Assembly: GCF_027922425.1 (NCBI RefSeq)
Contig: NZ_BSFQ01000005.1
Location: 124,001 to 188,000 of the forward strand
Origin: Pseudonocardia halophobica
GTDB lineage: Bacteria > Actinomycetota > Actinomycetes > Mycobacteriales > Pseudonocardiaceae
Direction: 5' to 3'
DNA length: 64,000 nucleotides
Shown: one piece after another, positions 27,244 through 35,723 of the stretch
Layout of the letters: each line of letters begins with the position of its first letter
Position numbering within the stretch: the first letter of the stretch is position 1
The notes under the pieces: generated by a model
Databases searched by the model: none
What the model saw: the letters and a program-made list of their open reading frames with translations, nothing else
What the model was told of the DNA's origin: nothing
Program-made: the position numbers and the translations under genes

Positions 27244-28923
27244 TCAGGATCGGGCTCCCCGGACGAGTCGGCCGGGGAGGGCGCCGGTCGCCTCACCGTC
27301 GGTGTAGGTCTCCCGGCCGGCGACGACGGTGTGCCGGTAGCCGTCGACCCGCTGCAGCAGCCGCCGTCCTCCGGCGGGCAGGTCGGCGTGCATCTCCGGA
27401 CGGTGCATCCGGAGATTGGGCAGGTCGACGACGAGGAGGTCCGCGCGGTACCCCGGCGCCAGCACGCCGCGGTCGGCGAGGCCGACCGCGCGCGCGGTGT
27501 CACGGGTCTGCCGCTGGACGAGGAACTCGAGCGGGATCCGGTCGCGGTGTCCGAGCAGCGTCGTGGTGAAGCTCGCGTCGCAGATCGTCCCCACGTGGGC
27601 GCCGCCGTCCGACAGCCCTGGAATAGTGTTCGCGTGCACGAGCAGCTCGCGCACGGCGTCCAGGTTGCCGTCGATGTAGTTGGCGCCCACGACGTACAGC
27701 ATGCCGCCCGCGGCGATGATGTCGTAGGCGAGCGCGTCCGGGTCGGCGCTCCGATCGGCGATGCTGGACGAGGGCGGGGGCTCGTAGTCGGGCGGGTCGC
27801 CGAGCTCGTACATCGACGAGTACTCGTTGATCAGCCCGCCGCCGACCCGGTTCAGCTCCTTCTCTCCCGTCTGTGCGGCCAGCACGGCGGCCCGCACCTC
27901 GGGCCTCCGCATGAGCCGCCGCTGCTCCTCCACGGGGAGGTGGGCCACGCGCTCCCGCCACACCGTGTTGCGCATGAAGGGGTTGAGGGTGTTCTCCAGC
28001 CCGAGGATGAGTCCGATCGCCCGCGGGGCGACCTGGCCGCGGATCTCCAGCCCGTCGGCGACGGCCTCCTCGAGCAGTGCGACGACCGACCGGTGTCGCG
28101 AGGAGTCGTACGGGAACTGGGTCAAGGTGAACGAGACCGGCCGTCCGGACTCCTCCGCCATGCCGCGGATGATCGAGAACTCGGCCTCCACGTCGGGGAA
28201 GTCGGTCACGACCTGCAGGACGCCGCGCCCCGTCCGGCCCACGGCGCGGCCGATGGCGAGGAGCTCGGCGGCACCGAGGCCGTACGACGGGGTGAGCCTG
28301 CCGTCGATGCTCTTGTGGTTGAGCGTGCGCGAGGTCGTGAAGCCCAGGGCACCCGCCTCGACCGCCTCGGCGGCCAGCCGCGCCATCACCGAGACCTCCT
28401 CGGGGGTCGCCTCCTCGTGGGCGTTGGCGCGGGCACCCATCGCATGGACCCGCAGGGCCGCGTGCGGGACCTGCACGGCCAGGTCGATGTCGAAGCTGCG
28501 GGCGCCCAGCACGTCGAGGTACTCGGGAAAGGACTCCCACGTCCAGGGGAGGCCCTCGTGCAGGGCGATCCCGGGGATGTCCTCCACACCCTCCATCAGG
28601 TCGATCAGTCGGTCCCGGTGCTCGGGCCGGGCGGGGGCGAAACCGACGCCGCAGTTGCCGGTCACCACGGTGGTCACGCCGTGCAGGGACGACGGCTGCA
28701 ACCTGCTGTCCCAGGTGGCCTGGCCGTCGTAGTGGGTGTGCACGTCGACGAAGCCGGGCGCCACCATCGCGCCGTCGGCGTCGATCTCGCGTCGTCCGGG
28801 TCCTCGCACACGGCCGACCTCGACTATCCGCTCGCCTACGACGGCGACGTCGGCCGTCCGCGGATCGCCGCCGTTCCCGTCGACCACGGTCCCGCCCCGG
28901 ACCACTAGATCGAACTCCGTCAT
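27244..28923 (-). CDS. Amidohydrolase, N-acyl-D-amino-acid deacylase type
   Basis: Metal-dependent TIM-barrel hydrolase of 559 residues. An N-terminal beta-sandwich (FDLVVRGGTVVDG) leads to the metal motif VDVHTHYDGQ with His62 and His64; the segment VTGNCGVGFAP is characteristic of D-aminoacylases. Further on come SDGGAHVGTICD with the catalytic Asp, and the barrel-closing LAPGYRADLLVVD. It could cleave an N-acyl amide. Its start overlaps the stop of the upstream DUF35 gene (ATGA), making it the last gene of a four-gene operon with a thiolase-like protein and a transporter. Confidence 0.9.
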   Translation of the reverse strand: MTEFDLVVRGGTVVDGNGGDPRTADVAVVGERIVEVGRVRGPGRREIDADGAMVAPGFVDVHTHYDGQATWDSRLQPSSLHGVTTVVTGNCGVGFAPARPEHRDRLIDLMEGVEDIPGIALHEGLPWTWESFPEYLDVLGARSFDIDLAVQVPHAALRVHAMGARANAHEEATPEEVSVMARLAAEAVEAGALGFTTSRTLNHKSIDGRLTPSYGLGAAELLAIGRAVGRTGRGVLQVVTDFPDVEAEFSIIRGMAEESGRPVSFTLTQFPYDSSRHRSVVALLEEAVADGLEIRGQVAPRAIGLILGLENTLNPFMRNTVWRERVAHLPVEEQRRLMRRPEVRAAVLAAQTGEKELNRVGGGLINEYSSMYELGDPPDYEPPPSSSIADRSADPDALAYDIIAAGGMLYVVGANYIDGNLDAVRELLVHANTIPGLSDGGAHVGTICDASFTTTLLGHRDRIPLEFLVQRQTRDTARAVGLADRGVLAPGYRADLLVVDLPNLRMHRPEMHADLPAGGRRLLQRVDGYRHTVVAGRETYTDGEATGALPGRLVRGARS

Positions 28924-29399
28924 CCGACATCTCCGATCGACTCGTTCGCCCTCGTACGTCGCCACTGCGTCAACGTCTCGCCGTCCGGTTGGTCTTCGAA
29001 CACCGCCTCGACCTCGGCGCCGATGACCACCTCCTGCAAGGGGTCGCCCAGCAGGTTCCCGACCAGCCGAACGCCGTCCGCCGCGGGCAGCTCGACCAGG
29101 ACGACGAGGTAGGGGCCGAATCCCGCGAGGGCCTCGTGCACCGGGTGCCAGCACCGCTCCCAGCTGAAGACACGACCGCGCGGCTCGACCCGCTCCCAGC
29201 ACAGGTCGGCCGAATGGCATCGATGACAGATCCATTCCGGCCCGAACTGCCAACCCCGGCAGTCGGCACAGTGCTGGACGCGCAGTTCGTGGCGTCGGGT
29301 GCCCTCCCAGAACTCACGATCGAGGCCCTCCCGGTGGGGCACGGGCCGGGGGAGACCGGGCGGCAGGTAGCGGCCCGCCCGGCGATCCACTTCGGACAT
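28920..29399 (-). CDS. DUF35 OB-fold / zinc-ribbon protein (acyl-CoA-binding partner)
   Basis: Protein of 159 residues with the DUF35 layout: an N-terminal helix (REFWEGTRRHELRVQ), a zinc ribbon with Cys44, Cys47, Cys58 and Cys61, and a C-terminal OB-fold containing RGRVFSWERCW and PYLVVLVELPA. In steroid side-chain breakdown such domains pair with the thiolase-fold aldolase Ltp2 and hold the CoA substrate. Here the partner is encoded 12 bp upstream (29412-30581). Stand-alone size, without a fused MaoC-like hydratase domain. Confidence 0.88.
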   Translation of the reverse strand: MSEVDRRAGRYLPPGLPRPVPHREGLDREFWEGTRRHELRVQHCADCRGWQFGPEWICHRCHSADLCWERVEPRGRVFSWERCWHPVHEALAGFGPYLVVLVELPAADGVRLVGNLLGDPLQEVVIGAEVEAVFEDQPDGETLTQWRRTRANESIGDVG

Positions 29400-29411
29400 G
29401 GGTGGTGTCTC

Positions 29412-30581
29412 CTAACGGCGCAGGATGAGGCTGCTCACCAGCTCGGCCATCGGGCCCGAGCACACCATCGACGTCTCGGCGTCGGGAACCTGGTTGGGCG
29501 AGTTCCCGCGAATCTGGCGGACGGCCTCCACGACGAGCCCCAGCCCGTGCATGTAGCACTCGGCCAGGTTGCCCCCGCTGGTGTTCAGTGGGCACTTGCC
29601 GGTGCCGACCGAGAAGTTGTCCAGCGTCATGTACTCGACGCACTCCTCGGGCTCACAGAAGCCGTGCTCGACCAGGCTCATCATGACGCCGCCGGTGAAG
29701 TTCTCGTAGGACTGCACGACATCGATGTCCCGCGGTCCGAGCCCCGCCATCGCGTACAGTCGCCGCGCGACGTTCCTGGTGTTCGCCGAGGCGTAGTCGG
29801 GGGCGTTGTGAGCAGCGGCGGACTGGCGGGGGTCCGCGCCCTGGGCGGCGGCCATCAGGATCGCCGGGCGCTGCCGCAGGTGTCTCGCTCGGTTTGTGGT
29901 GGTGAGGATGACGGCGGCGGCGCCGTCGTTCTCCTGGCAGCAGTCGAAGAGATGGAACGGTTCGACGATCCAGCGGGACCGGTCGTAGAGCTCCGGGGTG
30001 AGTGGCCTGCCGTACATCACCGCGCGCGGGTTCTGCTGAGCGTGGTGGTAGGACGCCAGCGCGATCGCTCTCAGCGGCTCCTGCGTCACCCCGTGGTCGT
30101 GCATGAAGCGGCGGACGCGCATCGCGAACAGCTGGGCCGCTGAGAGGACGCCGTAGGGCGCCTCGTAGGAGGAGGGCCATTCGGCGTGAGGCGAGGTCGA
30201 GGCCGTGCCGAACCGGCCGAACTGTCCCTGGGCTAGGCCGCGGAACACGCACACGTACCTGGCGTACCCGGCGGCGAGCGCGGCCGCGGCGTTGGCGACC
30301 GCGGCCGCGCCCCCGCCACCCCCGCCACCCCACTGCATGGTGGACAGCGCCAGGTCCCTCGCCCCCAGCGCCGTGGCGATGCGCGTGGGCGCGTTCCGGT
30401 CGTCGCTGAACGAGCAGTAGCCGTCGATCTCCCGCGGGTCGATCCCGGCGTCCTCCGCCGCTGCTCGGACGGCGTCGAGCACGAGCCGGAACTCGGGATG
30501 GGGTGAGCCGCCGTGCCGGTAGTACTCGGTCTCGCCGAGCCCGACCACCGCGACACCGCTCCCCGCGGTCCGGCCGGTCAT
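29412..30581 (-). CDS. Thiolase-superfamily protein, candidate Ltp2-type retro-aldolase
   Basis: Protein of 389 residues with thiolase fold (VAVVGLGETEY, NTSGGNLAECYMHG, EAVRQIRG). The position of the nucleophilic Cys of true thiolases is a glycine-rich run (residues 85-91) with no Cys, so Claisen chemistry is unlikely. Tyr292 (QSYENFTG) and Tyr343 (AECYMHG) lie where, as I recall, the steroid side-chain aldolase Ltp2 uses two tyrosines. With the adjacent DUF35 protein it probably cleaves a beta-hydroxyacyl-CoA by retro-aldol reaction (inference). ATG 30581 overlaps the stop of the transporter gene by 4 bp. Confidence 0.85.
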   Translation of the reverse strand: MTGRTAGSGVAVVGLGETEYYRHGGSPHPEFRLVLDAVRAAAEDAGIDPREIDGYCSFSDDRNAPTRIATALGARDLALSTMQWGGGGGGGAAAVANAAAALAAGYARYVCVFRGLAQGQFGRFGTASTSPHAEWPSSYEAPYGVLSAAQLFAMRVRRFMHDHGVTQEPLRAIALASYHHAQQNPRAVMYGRPLTPELYDRSRWIVEPFHLFDCCQENDGAAAVILTTTNRARHLRQRPAILMAAAQGADPRQSAAAHNAPDYASANTRNVARRLYAMAGLGPRDIDVVQSYENFTGGVMMSLVEHGFCEPEECVEYMTLDNFSVGTGKCPLNTSGGNLAECYMHGLGLVVEAVRQIRGNSPNQVPDAETSMVCSGPMAELVSSLILRR

Positions 30582-31954
30582 TGCGACGCGGCCCTCTCGA
30601 GGTCCGCGTCCCGTTGCTCGCGGCCCTGCAGGTTGGCGGAGCTGGTCAGGATCGCGGCCACCACCGCGCCCGTCACGGTGAAACCGATGATGAGGAAGGC
30701 GGGCGCGTGGATGTTGCCGCTCGCCCCGACGAGCGCGGCGGAGGCGAGGGGTGCCAGCCCGCCACCGAGGGCGCCCGCGATGCTGAACCCGGCTCCGATG
30801 CCGGACAGCCGGTACTTGACCGGGAACAACCGGGTGGCGATGGCGAAGACGGGTGACGATGCGGTGTTCGAGCAGATGAGGGCGACCAGGTAGACGAGTC
30901 CGACCAGGACGATGTCGGCGCTGGCGGCCTCGATGACCCGGAACACGGGGTAGATGACCGCCGCATGGGCGAGCAGCGCGCCGACGAGCACCCACCGGGC
31001 GCCGAACCGGTCACACAGCACACCGCCGAGGAAGTTCCCGATCACCCCGAGTGTCAGGGCGATGGCGGACAGCCAGAACACGGACGTTCGTGGCATGCCG
31101 ATGACGGTGATCAGATAGACGTTCATGTAGCTGAGCAGGACCGCGCCCGGCGCGACGATGATGAGCATGAGGGTGACGAGCGCCAGGATCCGCTGCCAGT
31201 AGGACCGGAAGGTCTCGCGCAGCGGCGCGCTCGCTACCTGCTGCTTCACCTCCAGCGCGGTGAAGTCCGGTGTCTCGTCGACACGCCAGCGGAGGAAGAC
31301 GACGAAGACGGTCAGTACTGCCGAGATGAGGAGGGGGACCCGCCAGCCCCACGTCGTCATCGTCTCGGCGCCCAGGATGACCGAGCACAGACCGACGACG
31401 GCCGGTGCGAGGGCGGACCCGATGTTGGCGCCGCTGGCGATGAAGGACTGGAAGAACCCGTGTCGTCTCCCATCGCCCGACTCGGCCACCAGCGTCGCCG
31501 CGCCCGCCTGCTCGCCACCCGACCCGAAGCCCTGGACGAGCCTGGTGACGAGCAGGAGGATCGGCGCTGCGACGCCGATTGCGGCGTATGTGGGGAGCAG
31601 CCCCATCACGGTCGTGGCCCCGCCGACCGCGACTATCGAGACCAGCAGTGCTTTGCGGCGGCCGTGGCGGTCGCCGAACGTGCCGAAGAACAGCGCTCCC
31701 GCGGGCCTGGCCAGATATCCGACGGCCAGCAGACCGAAGGAGGCGATCACCGAGAGCGTGGGATTGTCCGCCGGGAAGAACAGAGGCCCGATGAAGACGA
31801 CCAGGAAGGCGTAGGCGACGTAGTCGTAGAACTCGATGATGGATCCCGCGAGGCCTGCGACGGTCGCCCGTCGCATCCTGGTCCTCGCGCGCTCGGTCTG
31901 GCCCTCGCGACCGCCGGTCGCCTCCGCGAACCGATGAAGGTCTGAATCTGTCAC
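30578..31954 (-). CDS. MFS transporter, metabolite:H+ symporter (MHS) family
   Basis: Membrane transporter of 458 residues with about twelve helices. MHS hallmarks are GSIIEFYDYVAYAF in helix 1, GTFGDRHGRRKALL in loop 2-3, LVQGFGSGGEQAGAATLVAE and the pair WGWRVPLLISA. Such proteins take up carboxylates, betaines or aromatic acids with protons. GTG start at 31954. First gene of an operon whose other products look like acyl-CoA aldolase and amidohydrolase, so it likely imports their substrate. A motif copy lies 137 bp upstream. Confidence 0.92.
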   Translation of the reverse strand: MTDSDLHRFAEATGGREGQTERARTRMRRATVAGLAGSIIEFYDYVAYAFLVVFIGPLFFPADNPTLSVIASFGLLAVGYLARPAGALFFGTFGDRHGRRKALLVSIVAVGGATTVMGLLPTYAAIGVAAPILLLVTRLVQGFGSGGEQAGAATLVAESGDGRRHGFFQSFIASGANIGSALAPAVVGLCSVILGAETMTTWGWRVPLLISAVLTVFVVFLRWRVDETPDFTALEVKQQVASAPLRETFRSYWQRILALVTLMLIIVAPGAVLLSYMNVYLITVIGMPRTSVFWLSAIALTLGVIGNFLGGVLCDRFGARWVLVGALLAHAAVIYPVFRVIEAASADIVLVGLVYLVALICSNTASSPVFAIATRLFPVKYRLSGIGAGFSIAGALGGGLAPLASAALVGASGNIHAPAFLIIGFTVTGAVVAAILTSSANLQGREQRDADLERAASQ

Positions 31955-32323
31955 AGCCTCGCTCCGATCTGGAGAACTGATGCATGCGCGCCGTCATCGG
32001 CGCGGATGCCCTCAGAACGGGTCTGCGGGGAGATCATCGGTGCCGAGGATCTGTTCCGTGAGTCGACATGGGGCAGCGCGATCGCGAGATAAGAGTGGCC
32101 CCTATCGGAGGCGAACCGTAGGGGCGCCGTTCGGAGTTGTCAAGGTGGGTCGTGGCTCGGCGATCGGCGTGATCCGCAGGGACGGGTGGATGTCCGAGCC
32201 GGTGTCGGGACGGCATGTTGCGGCGGCTCGAAACGTGACCTAGCATACGGTCATTCGGTCATGCGTAGGACAGGAAGACCGAGTGTCGCCCATTCGACGC
32301 CGTGCACCCGGGAGGGGAAACCC
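31955..32323. other. Divergent intergenic region, 369 bp
   Basis: Between the minus-strand transporter operon and the plus-strand frameshifted bicupin gene. It holds GCGATCGC (32078-32085) and the imperfect dyad at 32091-32104. Short open frames here have no recognisable protein features. Confidence 0.6.
32091..32104. promoter_or_regulatory. Degenerate copy of the AAGAG-N4-CTCTT motif
   Basis: AAGAG-TGGC-CCCTA: exact left arm, two mismatches on the right, and the same GCGATCGC neighbour at 5 bp distance as the copy at 22755. Lies 137 bp before the MHS transporter start. Confidence 0.4.
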
Positions 32324-33054
32324 TTGCTCATCTCTGCAAGCCGGACCGTCGCCGCCGAGACGAGCCGGACCCGCCACCACGACGTGCGCTTCAGCGGCCA
32401 CGTCACCGATCTGATCGGAAGCCGTTCCGACTCACTCGGTCGCCCGCAGGCGTTCCTGGTCGAACAGGCGCCGAACTGGACACTCCGACCCCATTACCAT
32501 CAGCGCACCAGTTTCAGGTGGTCGTGGAGGGTTCGGGTCGGTTGGGCAACCAGCCGCTCGAACCCGTCCACGTGCACTACACCTCGCCGCAGACCCCCTA
32601 CGGCCCGATCGTGTCCGGTGGCGACGGTCTGACCTACTGCACGATCCGTGCCGCGAGCGTCAGTGACGGCTTCTTCATGCCGGAGTCGCGCGCCCTGCTG
32701 TCGCGGCGGCTGACGAGGACCCATCTGTCGCCCGACCGGGTCACTCGGACGCCACGGTCGACCCTGGGCGGTCTCGACCGGGCGGAGGTCGACCCCCTCT
32801 TCGAGCCGGGCGAGGACGGCGTCGCCGCCTGGACGGTCCAAGCACCACCGGACGCGGACCTCGAGCTGCCCGCCCACCTCCACAACGGCGGCCAGTTCGT
32901 GTTGGTCGTCGGTGGGGGTCTGGACCTCGCCGGGGCACACGTGGGCCCGCTGGGGGTCGCACACCTCTCCGTCGAGGAGGCCGGTCGGCGGTGCCGGGCC
33001 GGGCGAGACGGCGTCCAGCTCGTGCTCGTGCAGTTCCCGAGGGCGAACCGTTAG
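32324..33054 (+). pseudogene. Bicupin protein interrupted by a frameshift
   Basis: The N-terminal part (from a TTG at 32324 after GGAGGGG) reads in one frame up to RPHYHQR at 32506. The protein then continues in another frame from QFQVVVEGSG at 32509. Two bases (32507-32508) stand where a three-base codon is expected; one added base would restore HYHQR-x-QFQVV, a standard cupin metal site. A second cupin half follows (LPAHLHNGGQFVLVV). The intact product would be about 243 residues. It leads into the CoA-transferase genes. Either a recent loss or a sequencing error. Confidence 0.75.
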
Positions 33055-33153
33055 CACTCGAACGAGAGCGGCCGCCTCTGCGGTCTCGCCAGGCGCAACC
33101 GATCCATCGAATCCGTAGGCCGACACCGACGACGGCCGAGAGAGGCTCGAGCT

Positions 33154-34413
33154 GTGGACGACACGAGCACCGAACCACGATGCCCGCGACTTCGGGGTCT
33201 GCGCGTCTGCGACCTGTCCGGCCAGCTCGCCGGCGCGGGCAGCACCAGGGTCCTTGCCGCCTTCGGAGCCGAGGTGATCCGAGTCGAGGACCCGGTCCGG
33301 CAGGGAAGGTGGGACGTCACCCGCGGCATCGCACCGTTCACCGACGAGCGCCGCGGGATCGAGCTCGGTGGTGCCTTCAACCAGTTCAACGTCGGCAAGC
33401 GCGGGGTCACCGTCAACCTTCGCGACGAGCGGGGCAAGGAGCTGCTGCGCAGGCTGATCGCGGTGTCGGACGTCGTGACGGAGAACTTCGCGGCGGGCGT
33501 GATGGAACGACTCGGGTTCACCTACGACACGATGAGGGAGATCCGACCGGACATCGTCTACGTGTCGAACTGCGGCTTCGGCCACGACAGCCCGTACTCG
33601 GGCTTTCGCACCTGGGGCCCCATCGTCCAAGCGGTGTCCGGGCTGTCGTTCCTGTCCGGGATCGCGGGGATGCCCCCTGCAGGCATGGGTCTGTCCTACA
33701 TGGACCACCAGGGTGCCAACTTCATGACCGTCGCGCTGATGGCCGCGCTGATCCACCGGCAGCGGACGGGCGAGGGCCAGTGGGTGGACATGGCGTGCGT
33801 GGACGCGGGTCTGTCGCTCACCGGTCCCGGCCTGCTCGACTACACCGTGAACGGTCGCCGTGCGAGGACGGACACCGTGGTCGACAGCAACCACAGCTCG
33901 GCCCCCGCGATGGCACCCCACAACGTCTACCCCGCGGCGGGCGAGGACGCGTGGGTGTCCATCGCGTGTCGGGACGACCGGGACTGGCGGGCGATGGCGG
34001 ACGTCCTTGACGCACAGTGGCCTCGTGAGGACTGCTACGCCACGACTGCGGGAAGGCTGGGCGCCCAGGACGAGCTCGACGGCCGGATCTCGGCCTGGAC
34101 CGCGACACTGGACCGCTTCGACGCGGCGGCCCGCCTCCAGGCGGCGGGCGTGCCGGCGGCTGCGGTCCTGACCGCCGAGGACCGCATCGAGCACGATCGA
34201 GGCACCCTCGACTGGGGCCTGTTCCCCACCGTGACCCATCCCGCGATCGGGTCGGTCAGGGTGGACGGCCTGCCGCTGCACCTCGACGAGGACGACTGGT
34301 GCATCGAGCGGGCCGCGCCGACGCTGGGGCAGGACAACGACTACGTGTTCCGCGACCTCCTCGGGCTCACCGAGGACGAGCTCGCCGCGCACCGCGAGGA
34401 CGGGGTGATCTGA
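33154..34413 (+). CDS. Class III CoA-transferase (CaiB/BaiF family)
   Basis: Transfers CoA between carboxylates, 419 residues. Recognised from LRGLRVCDLSGQLAGAGSTR, the block NVGKRGVTVNLRDERGKE, DVVTENFAAGVMERLG and WVDMACVDAG. The probable catalytic Asp lies in SYMDHQGAN. GTG start at 33154. A second family member overlaps its stop (TGATG), so the two may form a heteromeric enzyme like those acting on aromatic succinates (inference). An amidohydrolase follows. Confidence 0.92.
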   Translation: MDDTSTEPRCPRLRGLRVCDLSGQLAGAGSTRVLAAFGAEVIRVEDPVRQGRWDVTRGIAPFTDERRGIELGGAFNQFNVGKRGVTVNLRDERGKELLRRLIAVSDVVTENFAAGVMERLGFTYDTMREIRPDIVYVSNCGFGHDSPYSGFRTWGPIVQAVSGLSFLSGIAGMPPAGMGLSYMDHQGANFMTVALMAALIHRQRTGEGQWVDMACVDAGLSLTGPGLLDYTVNGRRARTDTVVDSNHSSAPAMAPHNVYPAAGEDAWVSIACRDDRDWRAMADVLDAQWPREDCYATTAGRLGAQDELDGRISAWTATLDRFDAAARLQAAGVPAAAVLTAEDRIEHDRGTLDWGLFPTVTHPAIGSVRVDGLPLHLDEDDWCIERAAPTLGQDNDYVFRDLLGLTEDELAAHREDGVI

Positions 34414-35723
34414 TGCTCGGTGGGGCGTTGGCCGGGATCCGGGTCGTCGAGATCGCGAGTGATCACGCGGCATCGGCGGGCAAGCTGCTCGCGGAGCTCG
34501 GTGCCGAGGTGGTGCTTGTCGAACCGCCGGGTGGGCATCCGGGCAGGCGGTATCCTCCGTTCGCCGAGGACGTGCCCGGGGACGACCGGAGTCTGTGGTG
34601 GTGGCACTACCAGTGCGGGAAACGCAGCATCGTGCTGGACCTCGAGGACGCCGGTGGGCGGGACGGGTTCCGCGAGCTGGTCCGGCACAGCGACCTGGTG
34701 CTCGAGGGCGAGCCGCCCGGTAGGTTGGGCGGTCTCGGGATCGACGCGGATCGATGTCGTGCCGCCGACGGCCGCCTGGTGTGGGTCTCGGTGACGGGGT
34801 ACGGCCGTGAGACCGCGCGCCGCGACGAGCAGTTCACCGACCTGACCCTTCAGGCCGGTGGTGGTCAGATGTGGATGACCGGGTACGACGACCACCGTCT
34901 CCCCCCGGTCCGGTGGGGAGGGGACCAGGGCTTCCACATCGGAGGTGTCTGGGCGGTCATCGGCGCTCTGGTGGCGCTCCACGGCCGGGTGCGGGACGGG
35001 GCGGGAACCCTGGTCGACGTGAGCATGCACGCCGCCGCGAACGTCACCACCGAGCAGGGCAACCACCATTGGCTCGTGGCGAGACAGGAGGTGGGCAGGC
35101 TCACCTGTCGGCACGCCGCGCCGGTCGGCAGGCCGACACAGGAAACGATGGCTGTGTCCGCGGACGGGATCTGGGTGAACACCGGCGTCCCGGGGCGGCT
35201 GCCCCGTGACTATGCGCAGCTGCTGGGGTGGCTCGCGGAGCTCGGTCTGGCCGACGGGTTCGCCGAGTCGGTCTGGCTCGACATCGGTGCGCGCCGCGAG
35301 GCCACGGACTACGGTGCAGTGGGGCTCGATCCCGAGGTCACCGAGTGCCTGTCGGCCGCGCGCAGTGCAATGACCCTGATCGCGACCACGCTCAGCGCGC
35401 GGGAGTTCTTCGAGGGCGCCCAGCGTCGCGGAATCGCGTGCGGTCCTCTGTACTCGCCCGACGAGGCCATGGACAGCGTCCACTCCCGGGCCCGCGGCTT
35501 CCCGGTGAGGCTGTACTACGAGGAGGTGGACCGCGAGGTCGAGCACCCCGGAGCGCCGTTCGTCCTGCACGGGGCGCCGTGGTCGGCGCCCCGGCGGGCG
35601 CCGAAGCTGGGGGAGTACCAGCATCTCGCTCCGTCGGCACGCCTCGACCCCGCGCCGCCACGAATCGGGTTGGCCCACCGAACCTCCGAGCACGTCCGAC
35701 ACGAGGAGCAGAAGTGTCCCTAG
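34413..35723 (+). CDS. Class III CoA-transferase (CaiB/BaiF family), second subunit or paralogue
   Basis: Protein of 436 residues. LAGIRVVEIASDHAASAGKLL, GAEVVLVEPPGGHPGR, GKRSIVLDLEDAGG and TLVDVSMHAAAN identify the family. The candidate catalytic Asp is in WGGDQGFHIGG. ATG 34413 shares its A with the previous stop, which supports coupled translation and a joint complex. Its own end overlaps the start of the amidohydrolase at 35714. Confidence 0.9.
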   Translation: MLGGALAGIRVVEIASDHAASAGKLLAELGAEVVLVEPPGGHPGRRYPPFAEDVPGDDRSLWWWHYQCGKRSIVLDLEDAGGRDGFRELVRHSDLVLEGEPPGRLGGLGIDADRCRAADGRLVWVSVTGYGRETARRDEQFTDLTLQAGGGQMWMTGYDDHRLPPVRWGGDQGFHIGGVWAVIGALVALHGRVRDGAGTLVDVSMHAAANVTTEQGNHHWLVARQEVGRLTCRHAAPVGRPTQETMAVSADGIWVNTGVPGRLPRDYAQLLGWLAELGLADGFAESVWLDIGARREATDYGAVGLDPEVTECLSAARSAMTLIATTLSAREFFEGAQRRGIACGPLYSPDEAMDSVHSRARGFPVRLYYEEVDREVEHPGAPFVLHGAPWSAPRRAPKLGEYQHLAPSARLDPAPPRIGLAHRTSEHVRHEEQKCP

